This document shows, piece after piece, positions 26,516 through 39,842 of a stretch of 64,000 nt of DNA. Origin of the DNA: Rhodophyticola sp. CCM32. GTDB lineage: Bacteria; Pseudomonadota; Alphaproteobacteria; Rhodobacterales; Rhodobacteraceae. The notes under the pieces were generated by a model. That model saw nothing but the letters and a program-made list of their open reading frames with translations, had not been told where the DNA came from and made no database searches. Location of the stretch: contig NZ_CP038492.1 of NCBI RefSeq assembly GCF_004751985.1, positions 1,302,001-1,366,000 of the forward strand. Direction: 5' to 3'. Each line of letters opens with the position of its first letter. Position 1 is the first letter of the stretch. A program made the position numbers and the translations under genes.

Positions 26516-27442
26516 ATGGACCCCCTGTCTGACATTCTTTCGATCCTGAAGCCGCAGAGCCACCTCGCAGGCCTGATCGACCTGGGCCACCCATCCGCAG
26601 TCGCCTTTCCGGATCAGGCCGGGGCGCTGAAATGCAATACGATGCTTTCGGGGCAGTGCTGGGTGGCCGTCGAGGGAAGTGACACGCCGGTTCTGGTTGA
26701 GCAAGGCGACTTCTTTGTTCTTCCAAGTGGTCGACCATTTTCGATTGCAACAGGCCCTTCCTGTGTTCCCGAACCGCTGGAGCGCCTCTTTTCGGCGCCT
26801 CTTTCCGAGCAACCTGCTGTCGTGAATGGTGGAGGTCACGCAACGATCGCAAGCTGTCGTTTTACGGTGTCACAGGTCCAACCGGCGCATTTTGTCTTTA
26901 TGCTGCCCCCGATCATCGTGATCCCCGCCGAACAGGCTGCCGCAGCGCAGTTGCAGTATCTGGTCGAACGCATTCTGGATGAAGTGGCCGCAGCTCGTCC
27001 CGGAGGGTTGTTGATTGCGCAGCATCTTTCCCATGTCCTTTTGGTGCAGACGCTGCGGCACCGACACGTTGTGAAGGATGGCGGCTTGGGCTGGCTGGCC
27101 GCGCTGGCGGATGCGCAGCTCTCTCTGGCGTTGGCCGCGATCCACGAAGACATAGGGCGCAAGTGGACACTCACGGCTCTGGCGGAACACGCCGGGATGT
27201 CCCGGTCCGTATTTGCACGGCGCTTTCATGACGTAGTGGGTGAGACCCCAATGGACTATCTGACAAACTTGCGAATGGCGAAAGCGAGTGATCAACTCAT
27301 GACTTCGCGCGATACGATTGCAGAGGTTGCCGAGCGCGTCGGGTATCAATCTGAAAATGCTTTCAATACTGCGTTCAAACGGGTCGTGGGCAGCCCACCC
27401 AGACAGTTCGCAAACCAATTTCAATCGCAGCCTGCTCTATAA
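26516..27442 (+). CDS. AraC-family regulator with cupin-type sensor domain
   Basis: A 308-residue regulator with the same architecture as the protein at 10860-11780: MDPLSDILSILKP start, cupin-like GDFFVLPSGRPF, and a C-terminal double HTH (WTLTALAEHAGMSRSVFARRF, IAEVAERVGYQSENAFNTAF). It is divergent from the NAD-dependent SDR gene and probably controls it. The 128-bp region after its stop shows no gene. Confidence 0.9.
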   Translation: MDPLSDILSILKPQSHLAGLIDLGHPSAVAFPDQAGALKCNTMLSGQCWVAVEGSDTPVLVEQGDFFVLPSGRPFSIATGPSCVPEPLERLFSAPLSEQPAVVNGGGHATIASCRFTVSQVQPAHFVFMLPPIIVIPAEQAAAAQLQYLVERILDEVAAARPGGLLIAQHLSHVLLVQTLRHRHVVKDGGLGWLAALADAQLSLALAAIHEDIGRKWTLTALAEHAGMSRSVFARRFHDVVGETPMDYLTNLRMAKASDQLMTSRDTIAEVAERVGYQSENAFNTAFKRVVGSPPRQFANQFQSQPAL

Positions 27443-27569
27443 GCAACAAGGCTTTGTCTTGAAACGGATGTCCGCTTATTGGCGGATGGCGAGCATTCGA
27501 GAAAGCTGCAGCAGTTGCAGAATTGGGCTCCAGGCGGTCATCTACTGCGGAGCACAGATTCACTAGGCG

Positions 27570-27989
27570 TCATGAAGACCCCGCCGCTTTCCGATCTTCT
27601 GAAACTTCCTTCGTCAGCATTTTCCCCTTCGCCAGTCTTCGCCCCAGCGCTTCGACAAACCCGTCATAGCGATCTTTCCCGGAAGCTTTGGCCGCATCAC
27701 GCATGCTTTCAGGCAATGGCGGGGTTGTCGTGAGCCAGAACTTCACAAACAGTGCCACGGCCTCATTGCCAATAGACTGATCCCGCTCAAGTCTCTCAAC
27801 AGATCGCGTGAGCCGATCCAAACGGCGGACAATTGCTGCCTCACGCTGGTCCGCGCCATCCGGCGATAGAAACGCCGCCAACGCAGCTTCGACGATTTGT
27901 GACTTCGAGACCTTCCGTCGCACTGCCATCGCGTCCAGTTCTGCTGATAGCGACGGATCGAAATACACATTGAGGCGATCCTTCTTCAT
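27570..27989 (-). CDS. CopG/ribbon-helix-helix protein of conjugative elements
   Basis: A 139-residue protein with an N-terminal ribbon-helix-helix: MKKDRLNVYFDPSLSAELDAMA then VSKSQIVEAALAAFL. The C-terminal part (DRLTRSVERLERDQSIGNEAVALFVKFWLTTT pattern) is that of the CopG-like proteins found between traG and trbB in this ICE type. A role in controlling the transfer genes is plausible. It follows the traG fragment by 9 bp. Confidence 0.87.
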   Translation of the reverse strand: MKKDRLNVYFDPSLSAELDAMAVRRKVSKSQIVEAALAAFLSPDGADQREAAIVRRLDRLTRSVERLERDQSIGNEAVALFVKFWLTTTPPLPESMRDAAKASGKDRYDGFVEALGRRLAKGKMLTKEVSEDRKAAGSS

Positions 27990-27998
27990 ACTGGCCTC

Positions 27999-28740
27999 CT
28001 AAAGCTCGATACCGTCATCGGGATCAAGCGACGCTTGCCGCGCCACTGTCCCGAACCTGTCGCGCATGGTCTTCGTGCGTTGCATGTCATCATCCGGTTC
28101 GTCGTCGAGATGGGCAAATTCGCTGTGCAGAGGAGAAGGTTCAGGCGCGATATCCTCATGCTCAGGCAGGTTTGGTTCACGCCGAACGCCGCCATCCGCA
28201 TCCTCCGTGATCTCCTTTCGCTTGGGCGGCGGTGGTGCGATGATTGGGTCGCGGCCGCTCCAGTCGTCTATCTGTACCCTGTCTTTTGTCTTCAGGGCTT
28301 GGAGATCAGGTGGAGTTCCAACCCGTGCGTTGAACTGAGGATCTGCAAAGTAGCGCGCCTTCTCCGCACGGACCGGCGGTGAGCCGGACACCAATACAAT
28401 CTCTTCCGTCGGCGGCAACTGCATCATTTCCCCGGGCGTCAGCAGGGGGCGTGCCGTTTCTTGGCGCGACACCATCAAATGTCCAAGCCAAGGCGACAGG
28501 CGGTGTCCAGCATAGTTCTTCATTGCCCGCATCTCCGTCGCCGTGCCAAGGGCATCGGAGACGCGCTTGGCCGTCCGCTCGTCATTCGTCGCGAAGGCCA
28601 CACGGACATGACAATTGTCGAGAATGGCATTGTTCTGGCCATAGGCCTTTTCGATCTGATTGAGCGATTGGGCGATCAGGAACGCCTTGATCCCGTAGCC
28701 CGCCATAAAGGCGAGTTGGCTTTCGAAGCCCTTGCTCGAT
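27999..28740 (-). pseudogene. traG: traG (VirD4-like coupling protein) 3' fragment
   Basis: About 245 residues matching the C-terminal third of TraG: GFESQLAFMAGYGIKAFLIA, SLNQIEKAYGQNNAILDNCH, FATNDERTAKRVSDALGT and GHLMVSRQETARPLLTPGE. The Walker A part and membrane anchor are missing. Upstream the sequence turns, in another frame, into relaxase sequence at about 28735, marking a deletion junction. No start codon of its own is convincing apart from the internal ATG at 28706. Confidence 0.87.
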
Positions 28741-29415
28741 CAGATGGTCTGCGCGTCTCTCTATGGCCTCGCGCACCTCGGCCCCGAAACCGCCATGGCT
28801 TAATGGAGCTTTAGTCTTCGCCAAGGCCAACCGATCGATCCAGGTGGCGCCCTCAGCGCGGATCTGTTTGTCGAGCGCGACATCCGATCGCCCGACCAAA
28901 GCCAACCGTTGGGCACCGCCATCCTTCCCGGCCCAACTGCGGCTCTCGACGATTCCGCCGATCGGTGTGTCGCCTGTTAGGTCGAGATCGCGTAAGGGCG
29001 TATATCGACGTGGCATGAGATTGCAGCTGATCCGGTTGTGAACATGTCGCCAGTGATCCGGGCATGCATCTTCCGGCGCTATGTTCTCGGCCTCAACCTG
29101 GTCGATGGCGATCAACACAGACTCGATCTTGGGCCAACCAGAGAGGCGCAGAAGGCTGACCCCGCCAGGCGTCACGAAAGGGACCGTTGAATAGGTCTCA
29201 CCGGACTGAGGGGCCTGCAGAATATCTATCCGGCTTTCGACGGTTCCGTGCTGGTTCGCGGCCCAGCGGACGAAGGCGAAGACCGCGCCCGGATTGACGG
29301 CGATAGTGCGTTTAGTACGACTGGTAATCGTTTCTCGAGCGATCTGGCCGAAACGCAGCCAACGCTCGATACGCCCCTCGATCCACGTGAGTTCGATCTG
29401 GGTGGGCCCCATCAT
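28582..29415 (-). pseudogene. DUF2840-relaxase chimera created by deletion
   Basis: The first ~130 residues are a DUF2840 protein (LTWIEGRIERWLRFGQIARE, VFAFVRWAANQHGTVESRID, DHWRHVHNRIS), whose ATG overlaps the alpA stop. The frame then passes without a break into the C-terminal region of a DUF3363-type relaxase (YTPLRDLDLTGDTPIGGIVE, RSWAGKDG, GGFGAEVREAIERRADHL) and ends out of frame over the traG fragment. The catalytic relaxase domain is absent. The chimera probably arose when intervening ICE genes (signal peptidase, transglycosylase, relaxase 5' part) were lost. Confidence 0.8.
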
Positions 29416-29696
29416 GAACGCCTACCGTCGCGGTATGCAGGCGAGATTGCCGCATGGCGTTTCGCTGGAAGTACAGTGTCGCCGGTGTCGTCAGACGTCG
29501 ATCGTTTTTCGCCGCGACCAACCCAGGACTGCAGATCTTCGACAGCGTAGACTACACGTCCGCCAATCTTCGAATAGCGCGGCCCGGTGCCATAGGTGCG
29601 GTGCTTCTCGAGTGTGCGACCTGAAAGGCTAAGAAAACGGGCGGCTTCCGGCGTTCTGAGGTAACGCGGGGGTAGACCTGCATTGGGATCGGGCAT
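29412..29696 (-). CDS. AlpA/excisionase-like helix-turn-helix protein
   Basis: A 94-residue MerR/AlpA-type DNA-binding protein: LRTPEAARFLSLSGRTLEKHRTYG (split at RTL), GPRYSKIGGRVVYAVEDLQSW. Such proteins act as excisionase or replication-control factors in ICEs. AGAGGAG stands 7-8 bp before the ATG. Directly downstream one expects repA and parA in related elements; here the stop overlaps the DUF2840 start instead, so those genes appear lost. Confidence 0.87.
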   Translation of the reverse strand: MPDPNAGLPPRYLRTPEAARFLSLSGRTLEKHRTYGTGPRYSKIGGRVVYAVEDLQSWVGRGEKRSTSDDTGDTVLPAKRHAAISPAYRDGRRS

Positions 29697-29883
29697 GGGA
29701 AACTCCTCTGGTCATCACGGCCCGTCGCGGGATGCGTCGGGGCGGTTGATGGACAGAGAAGCGGACAAGAGCCCGTAAGGGGGATGACGAAGGCTTAGGC
29801 GAAAAAACGTCACCCCCTTGATGGCAGCCTATTTCTAAGCTTTGCAAAGCGTTCGGAGTCGTGGGTCAAAATCAATGACGGTA

Positions 29884-30300
29884 TCAGTCTGACGAGTGAC
29901 TTGCCGCTTTCCCGCGCAAGAGTTGCCGATATCCATCGCCGACGAGCATGCGTCCGTAGCGCGCCAGCCGCGCGATTTGTGCTTTCAAAGCGCTCGTTTT
30001 CCATGGCTCAGACGCGACGCGATCAGCGCTGAAGTAAGAGATCGCAATGTCGCGCAGATGTGCACCGGCTCGTAGCGCGTCGCCCGTTCGGAGCGCGCGC
30101 GCAATGCGTTGTCGGCGCTGCTCAGTAAACCACGCGGACGGGTTTCGCCCACAGGTCAAAGCTCTGACGCGGCGCGCTGTTGCCACGCGAATGGCCCAAT
30201 CGTCATCGAGTGGAATAAGGACGCCGCGCGCTTCACAAGCGAAGAACGGATCATTCGAGACCACGACCAGACCGGTTTTGAGATAGGCCCAGTAGCGCCC
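29884..30300 (-). pseudogene. DUF2285-domain protein, 3' fragment
   Basis: About 135 residues with the DUF2285 pattern: YWAYLKTGLVVVSNDPFF (start of match), ARGVLIPLDDDWAIRVATARR, RRQRIARALRTGDAL and the ending EPWKTSALKAQIARLARYGR with GYRQLLRG. The usual N-terminal half of the gene is missing, and upstream the DNA codes in another frame for a toprim-type fragment. Between this gene and alpA, 29697-29883, nothing further is seen. Confidence 0.7.
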
Positions 30301-30664
30301 GTTCCGATGAGCCGGTCGGAGCTCTCGCCGTCGGTGCACGCAATGGTGGACCGGGTTTTGGAAGGTTGAGAAAGCGGCGCGCCTCGTCCAACGTGTCGCT
30401 AAGGGACGATAGTTTGAGATTGGCCGTGATGAGGTCGAGCAGATCGCCATGCTCGCCGGTGGCCGCATCGGTCCATTTGCCGGCGGCCCCCTTGCCGGAG
30501 ACCGGTCCCGTCAAACGGACATAAAGGCTGCGCCCCGGCGCATTGTCGGTATCGCCGACGATCCAGTAATTGCCCTGCTTGCGGCCATTCGACAGATAGT
30601 GCCGACACACTGCCTCCGTGTCGCGACCGAGGCGCTGTGCAATTCCTGCTGCTGTGTTCGACAT
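30300..30664 (-). pseudogene. Toprim-family ICE protein, 5' fragment
   Basis: About 120 N-terminal residues of the toprim-domain protein common in alphaproteobacterial ICEs: AVCRHYLSNGRKQGNYWIVG, RLTGPVSGKGAAGKWTDAAT, GEHGDLLDLI and LDEARRFLNLP. The toprim catalytic part is absent: sequence changes to DUF2285 in a different frame near 30300. The ATG at 30664 has GGAG at 6 bp. It may once have been a primase-like or DNA-processing enzyme. Confidence 0.75.
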
Positions 30665-30688
30665 GAGCATCTCCATCGGTAGCGCACG

Positions 30689-30719
30689 AAAAAGGGGCCC
30701 GCCGTTTCCGACGGACCCC
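30689..30719 (-). terminator. Rho-independent terminator after the AIPR gene
   Basis: On the minus strand, an 11-bp GC-rich stem (GGGGTCCGTCG with CGGCGGGCCCC, two G-U pairs), a GAAA loop, then TTTTT. It lies about 140 bp beyond the AIPR stop and just before the toprim-type start. Confidence 0.75.
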
Positions 30720-30860
30720 AGTCGCGAGGAAGTTGGGGGAGCCTCTCCCTCGGTTGGTGGTCACCTGTGGTGAAGGCGGCCTCGGCGACGTGTCAATCAT
30801 CGTCCGGTTGGAGCGATTGAACCATCGACCGAACACCGCCATTCGCCTGTCTTCCCGCGA

Positions 30861-32564
30861 TCACTCGGCGGCTTCGAGGGGCAGCGGATCATCTTCGGCG
30901 TCGTCGTTCTGCGCCTGAGGCTCGACTTCGCCATCATCGACGATCTCGAACTCCGGGTCATCGGGCTGATCGACAAGCGGTGCCGTGCGTAGCGGTTGCG
31001 GGAGCCAGCCCGTGCCCGCCAGCAGTTCTTCGGCGGCTTCGACCATGTCGGGTTTCTTGAATCCGGCGATGCGGTCCGCGTCCTTGTCGCCCTTCGCCTC
31101 GCGCACGGCGACGAGGATCTGAGCCTTGGTCACGCGGCCGAGATAGCTGTCCACCGTCGGCGTCCATGCCAAGGTGTATGTGACGATGTTGGCTCTGTAG
31201 CCTCCGAACTTGCGTCGAGACACGATACGTTCTGTTTCCCGAAACATGATGGCTCGTGAAACCAGAAGCTTGAAGAACAACTCGTCGGGCAGGTATTTGC
31301 CGCGTTTGTCGACAACATCCATGAAGTCGAGGTAACACTTCTGTGCTCCTCGGCTCACGATGTGCGGCAGCTGTGACCAAGTGTGTTCGAACTTGGCGAT
31401 ATCCGTTTTCGTTATCATCTGTCTTCGAGGATGTATGGCTTCGAACGCCTTGCGCTGTGCCGGCGTCCTGTTTTGAGCTAGCGCGTCGTGATACTGGCCC
31501 CGAGCTCTCTCATAGAACCATCTCGATTGACGCTGAAGACCTGGCGCTGGAGGCGCCCGGATAGAGCGCGACAACTCCTCCATTCTCCGGTGAAAGGGAT
31601 GGTTTGACGAGAAGTCAGCCATGTTGACCTTGTTCTGGTTGTTGGCTGACTGTGAAATTCGGGGGGCGATCTCTTCTACATTTCCTTCCGGCAATATCTC
31701 CGTGATCTTGACGGGAACGAGAATCTCGCTGACATCAGCGGAGTCCTTGCGCGATGCCCGGAAGATAGAACCTGTCGTCTGGCCGCCGTTCACGATCTGA
31801 AAATCGTCAGCGGAGATAAGTTCCGCAGTTCCGTCGCCATAATCCCTGACCTCCAGCCCAGCAGCTGTCACGGACAGTCCATTGTTGAAAGCCAGAAACA
31901 TCTGGGGTTCGTCGATTATGGTTCTGCGTATGCTCTGGTTCACCTTCCCTCGAAGTTGGAGAAAGCTGCGGACGTTCCGCTCAAGCAGCTTTGGTCCGAA
32001 GTCCTTGTACATTTCGACCAGAACATCAGCTCGCATGGCTGTGAGTAGGCACCGATAGCCCGCATCTTCAGGCTGAGCGACGATACAGCGCAGCGGACCT
32101 CCGCTCATCTTCGAGAAATCTACATTGATGGTTTCATCACTCGCACCGGAAGAAACAGCGCGATAAAGTCGGCGCAGATCCCACAAGTGGCTCGATACTT
32201 CGATACCATTCAGGTTCTTGTTGTCGATCCTCTCGATCCGCGCGAGGCCGTCGGTGATGACAAATAGGCGCACTTGGCTGAGGTCGTTTCGCGACTGCCA
32301 GATCGACCGGGCCATGTCGTACCCATCAAGCGCTTCTTCTCGTCCCTCATGGATACCCTCGAGTGCGCGCTCAAGAAACGACAGCAGCCGCTTGAAGCCG
32401 ATATCAATCTCCGTCTTGGGCGTTGTGCGAGCTTCGCCGTCCAGGTTCGGAATGGTGAGAAAGAGATCAAGTCTGTCATTGTCTTCGGAGATCCCAGGGT
32501 ACTGGATCAAGGGCGCTGAGAGGGTCAGAGATTTCAAAGGTCGCGTGAGATGGAGATATTGCAC
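30861..32564 (-). CDS. AIPR-family (abortive phage infection-like) protein, N-terminus cut
   Basis: 567 residues are visible with the AIPR signature: FLAFNNGLSVTAAGLEV, DDFQIVNGGQTTGSIFRAS, PVKITEILPEG and QSANNQNKVN. AIPR proteins are linked to abortive infection or phage defence, though their mechanism is poorly known. The GTG at 32564 is a poor start; the frame runs back to the mnmA stop at 32586 and homologous-looking sequence begins at once, so roughly 40-60 N-terminal residues seem lost. The C-terminus is very acidic. A good terminator follows. Confidence 0.82.
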   Translation of the reverse strand: MQYLHLTRPLKSLTLSAPLIQYPGISEDNDRLDLFLTIPNLDGEARTTPKTEIDIGFKRLLSFLERALEGIHEGREEALDGYDMARSIWQSRNDLSQVRLFVITDGLARIERIDNKNLNGIEVSSHLWDLRRLYRAVSSGASDETINVDFSKMSGGPLRCIVAQPEDAGYRCLLTAMRADVLVEMYKDFGPKLLERNVRSFLQLRGKVNQSIRRTIIDEPQMFLAFNNGLSVTAAGLEVRDYGDGTAELISADDFQIVNGGQTTGSIFRASRKDSADVSEILVPVKITEILPEGNVEEIAPRISQSANNQNKVNMADFSSNHPFHRRMEELSRSIRAPPAPGLQRQSRWFYERARGQYHDALAQNRTPAQRKAFEAIHPRRQMITKTDIAKFEHTWSQLPHIVSRGAQKCYLDFMDVVDKRGKYLPDELFFKLLVSRAIMFRETERIVSRRKFGGYRANIVTYTLAWTPTVDSYLGRVTKAQILVAVREAKGDKDADRIAGFKKPDMVEAAEELLAGTGWLPQPLRTAPLVDQPDDPEFEIVDDGEVEPQAQNDDAEDDPLPLEAAE

Positions 32565-32585
32565 AGCCTTGATCGGCGCGTGTTC

Positions 32586-33734
32586 TCAGGCGCCGCGCCA
32601 GATCCAGCCGCCGCCATGGATGCGGGAGCCTTCCGGGGCATAGAACACGCAGGCCTGACCGGGGCTGACGCCCGCCTCGGGGGTCAGCAGCTCCACTTCG
32701 GCCTCGGTGTCCGAGATCGGGCGGATGATCGCCTCCCGCGGCGGGCGGGTGGAGCGGATTTTGACGCCCATATGCCATTCAGGCCGGGAGGTGAACGGCT
32801 CATCCCCCAGCCAGTTGATCTCGCGCACCGGGATGGTCCGGGTCGAAAGCGCCTCTTTCGGGCCAACCACCACCTGACGGGTGTCAGGGTCGAGTTTCAC
32901 CACATAAAGCGGATCGGCCAGCCCGCCAAGCCCGAGGCCCCGGCGCTGACCGATTGTGTAATGGATAACGCCATTATGTGTACCGAGAGCGGTGCCCTCC
33001 ATATCGACAATCTCGCCGGGGGAAGCGGCCTCGGGCCGCAATTTCTCGATTACGGCGGCATAATCGCCATCGGGCACGAAGCAGATATCCTGGCTGTCCG
33101 GTTTATCCGCCACGCTCAATCCGTATTTCGCCGCCAGCGCCCTTGTATCGGCCTTGGAGGCCAGATGGCCAAGCGGGAAGCGCAGATAAGACAATTGTTC
33201 GGGCGTGGTTGAAAACAGGAAATAGGATTGATCGCGTGCGGAATCGGCGGCGGAATGCAATTCCGGCCCGGCAGGTCCCAGTTTGCGCTGGATATAATGG
33301 CCCGTGGCCATGCAATCGGCCTCCAATTCCCGGGCCGTTTCCAGCAGATCCTTGAATTTCACCCGTTCATTGCAGCGAATGCAGGGCACCGGCGTGGCCC
33401 CGGCCAGATAACTGTCGGCAAATTCGTCGATCACCGCGTCCCTGAAGACGTTTTCATAGTCGAGCACATAATGGGGAAAGCCCATTTCCTCTGCCACGCG
33501 GCGGGCATCATGAATGTCACGCCCGGCGCAGCACGCGCCTTTTTTGGCAAGGGCCGCCCCGTGATCGTATAATTGCAGGGTGACGCCCACAACATCATAG
33601 CCTTCTTCGGCCAGCACTGCTGCGACAACCGAACTGTCGACACCGCCGGACATCGCGACAACCACGCGGGTGTCGGCGGGCGCTTTCGGCAGTCCAAGCG
33701 AGTTCAGCGCGCGGGCAGGGTGGTCGAGGGCCAT
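32586..33734 (-). CDS. mnmA: tRNA-specific 2-thiouridylase MnmA
   Basis: Thiolates U34 in tRNA-Lys, -Glu and -Gln using sulfur from a desulfurase relay. 382 residues, slightly long through the N-terminus. PP-loop [20 protein letters not shown], catalytic [11 protein letters not shown] and [10 protein letters not shown] are present, and the C-terminus ends in the usual HGGGWI. It is a core gene marking the right side of the island; its stop is the exact limit of accessory sequence. Confidence 0.96.
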   Translation of the reverse strand: MALDHPARALNSLGLPKAPADTRVVVAMSGGVDSSVVAAVLAEEGYDVVGVTLQLYDHGAALAKKGACCAGRDIHDARRVAEEMGFPHYVLDYENVFRDAVIDEFADSYLAGATPVPCIRCNERVKFKDLLETARELEADCMATGHYIQRKLGPAGPELHSAADSARDQSYFLFSTTPEQLSYLRFPLGHLASKADTRALAAKYGLSVADKPDSQDICFVPDGDYAAVIEKLRPEAASPGEIVDMEGTALGTHNGVIHYTIGQRRGLGLGGLADPLYVVKLDPDTRQVVVGPKEALSTRTIPVREINWLGDEPFTSRPEWHMGVKIRSTRPPREAIIRPISDTEAEVELLTPEAGVSPGQACVFYAPEGSRIHGGGWIWRGA

Positions 33735-33870
33735 GGGATGGTTCCGGAAAAATCGGCGGGTTCGGGCGCAATATAGGAAAATGCGCCCTATTCACAAGGG
33801 CGATGCTTACCGCTCTTTAAGCAGTTTCTGGCATGTCTTCCATCACGTTTGAGGCGTGAGAGGACAGTTT

Positions 33871-34146
33871 ATGTATATCCGACGCATAAAGGGGCCACAT
33901 GTGGTTGCCCTGCCCGACGGAACGCAGATGACCCGTGCCGACCTGCCCAGCCCGACAACGCGCCGTTGGGTGGCCAGCCGCAAGGCCGCGGTGGTGCGTG
34001 CGGTTGAGCATGGTTTGATCACGGCAAGTGAGGCGAAAGAAACCTGGGACCTGTCGGATGAGGAACTGGCATCCTGGAAGAAGGCGGTCTCCACCTATGG
34101 GGAATCAGCCTTGCGCGCTACGGCGGTGCAACAATATCGTGCATAA
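33871..34146 (+). CDS. sciP: SciP-type CtrA inhibitor (DUF1153)
   Basis: A 91-residue small helix-turn-helix protein: MYIRRIKGPHVVALPDGTQM, SPTTRRWVASRKAAVVRAVE and GLITASEAKETWDLSDEEL match SciP, which binds CtrA and blocks its activation of transcription in Caulobacter. The ATG at 33871 follows GAGAGGA at 6-7 bp. It lies 150 bp upstream of ctrA on the same strand, the typical alphaproteobacterial arrangement, and divergent from mnmA. Confidence 0.93.
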   Translation: MYIRRIKGPHVVALPDGTQMTRADLPSPTTRRWVASRKAAVVRAVEHGLITASEAKETWDLSDEELASWKKAVSTYGESALRATAVQQYRA

Positions 34147-34296
34147 TTTCCCCTGTCATGTGTAATTATGATGCGTAAATGTATTTTCTGAATTGCAACA
34201 GGAACGATCTTCATTATATTGTAATAAAGTAACTCGGCGTTAATGGTTTCGCCACAGTGTTCGCGTCAGCACTTGGCTTGTAGTTGGAGAGAATTG

Positions 34297-35010
34297 ATGC
34301 GTGTTCTGCTGATCGAAGATGACCCCACCACATCTAAAAGCATTGAGATGATGCTGAGCCATGCCAATCTCAATGTCTATGCGACGGATCTGGGGGAGGA
34401 AGGGGTCGATCTTGCAAAGCTGTATGATTATGACCTGATCCTTCTTGATCTCAACCTTCCCGACATGACTGGCCATGAGGTTCTGCGCAAATTGCGGTTG
34501 GCGCGGATCGAGACACCTATTCTGATCCTGTCAGGGGCTGACGATACGGATAACAAGCTGAAAGGCTTTGGCTTCGGCGCGGATGATTATCTCACAAAAC
34601 CCTTCCACCGCGAAGAGCTTGTGGCACGGATTCACGCGATCATCCGCCGCTCCAAGGGGCATGCGCAACCGATCATCAAGACCGGTGAGATTTCGGTGAA
34701 CCTGGATGCCAAAACCATTGATGTGGCGGGACGTTCCGTTCATCTGACGGGCAAGGAATACCAGATGCTGGAGCTTCTGAGCCTGCGCAAGGGCACGACG
34801 CTGACCAAAGAGATGTTTCTCAACCATCTCTATGGCGGCATGGATGAGCCAGAATTGAAAATCATCGATGTCTTCATCTGCAAGCTGCGCAAAAAGCTCA
34901 GCGAGGCAAATGGCGGAGAGAATTACATCGAAACGGTTTGGGGGCGTGGCTATGTCCTGCGTGACCCGCAGCCCGAGATGGAGATCAAGGAAATCGCGGC
35001 CTCTGCCTGA
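34297..35010 (+). CDS. ctrA: Response regulator CtrA
   Basis: Master cell-cycle and motility regulator. 237 residues: receiver domain with [12 protein letters not shown], phosphoacceptor Asp51 in [11 protein letters not shown] and Lys in DYLTKPF, then an OmpR-type winged helix ([43 protein letters not shown]). The ATG at 34297 follows GGAGAGAATTG. The 150-bp AT-rich region from 34147 carries TTAATGG-type half-sites that could be CtrA-related, unproven. Confidence 0.96.
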   Translation: MRVLLIEDDPTTSKSIEMMLSHANLNVYATDLGEEGVDLAKLYDYDLILLDLNLPDMTGHEVLRKLRLARIETPILILSGADDTDNKLKGFGFGADDYLTKPFHREELVARIHAIIRRSKGHAQPIIKTGEISVNLDAKTIDVAGRSVHLTGKEYQMLELLSLRKGTTLTKEMFLNHLYGGMDEPELKIIDVFICKLRKKLSEANGGENYIETVWGRGYVLRDPQPEMEIKEIAASA

Positions 35011-35108
35011 CGGAACCACCGCCTGAACACTTCTCGCGCACAGGTCAGGTGCGGGCGGGCTCTTGTCCTGTGATCCCGGGCTGGACCTGACGGCACCTGC
35101 CTCCTATA

Positions 35109-39617
<4,509 letters not shown>

Positions 39618-39632
39618 AAAAAATCCACATTT

Positions 39633-39657
39633 GTTCTCAAATGTTCTCAAAAAGTTC
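39633..39657 (+). promoter_or_regulatory. LexA-type SOS box (GTTC-N7-GTTC)
   Basis: GTTC at 39643-39646 and at 39654-39657 are spaced by 7 bp, the alphaproteobacterial LexA consensus GTTC-N7-GTTC. A third GTTC precedes at 39633. A TAAAAT -10-like box follows at about 39673. The site is 63 bp upstream of the 40-residue gene at 39720. Confidence 0.7.
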
Positions 39658-39719
39658 TTTACACGGGGCGAATAAAATGAGAACAAAGGGTCAACAAAAG
39701 ATTGAGACAGGATGACGCC

Positions 39720-39842
39720 ATGATCACCCAGACCCGCCATATCCTCGCCCGTTCCCGCGATACGCTTCTGTATGACAGCATCGGTGTGCTGCTTCTGGCC
39801 GGGTTGACCGTGGGCCTGTTCCACCTGCCCGGCCTTGTCTGA
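39720..39842 (+). CDS. Small single-span membrane protein, probably SOS-induced
   Basis: A 40-residue protein (starts MITQTRHILARSRDTLL, ends FHLPGLV). A basic N-terminus with several Arg is followed by one hydrophobic stretch GVLLLAGLTVGLF. The ATG has AGG 8 bp upstream. A LexA-type box precedes it and a strong terminator lies at 40026-40062. In size, topology and control it resembles SOS-induced inner-membrane division inhibitors such as Caulobacter SidA, but no sequence similarity can be claimed. The stop is immediately followed by a family-2 repeat arm. Confidence 0.6.
   Translation: MITQTRHILARSRDTLLYDSIGVLLLAGLTVGLFHLPGLV

Larger units (their letters stand above)
3690..32585. mobile_element. 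Eroded integrative conjugative element / genomic island
   Basis: Between tRNA-Arg and mnmA, core genes are replaced by cargo oxidoreductases and regulators, an IS pair, an entire trb-type mating-pair gene cluster, and remnants of coupling protein, relaxase, AlpA, DUF2840, DUF2285 and toprim genes. This gene set and order match alphaproteobacterial ICEs of the trb/DUF2840 type. The right edge is sharp: the truncated AIPR frame runs into the mnmA stop codon. The left edge at the tRNA is inferred. No integrase, replication initiator or ParA gene is visible, and trbE, traG and the relaxase are broken, so the element is probably immobile. Exact boundaries are uncertain. Confidence 0.6.

Noticed and set aside
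32520..32600. A second att site matching the 3' end of tRNA-Arg
   Set aside because: No stretch resembling the tRNA 3' end was found near the mnmA end of the island.
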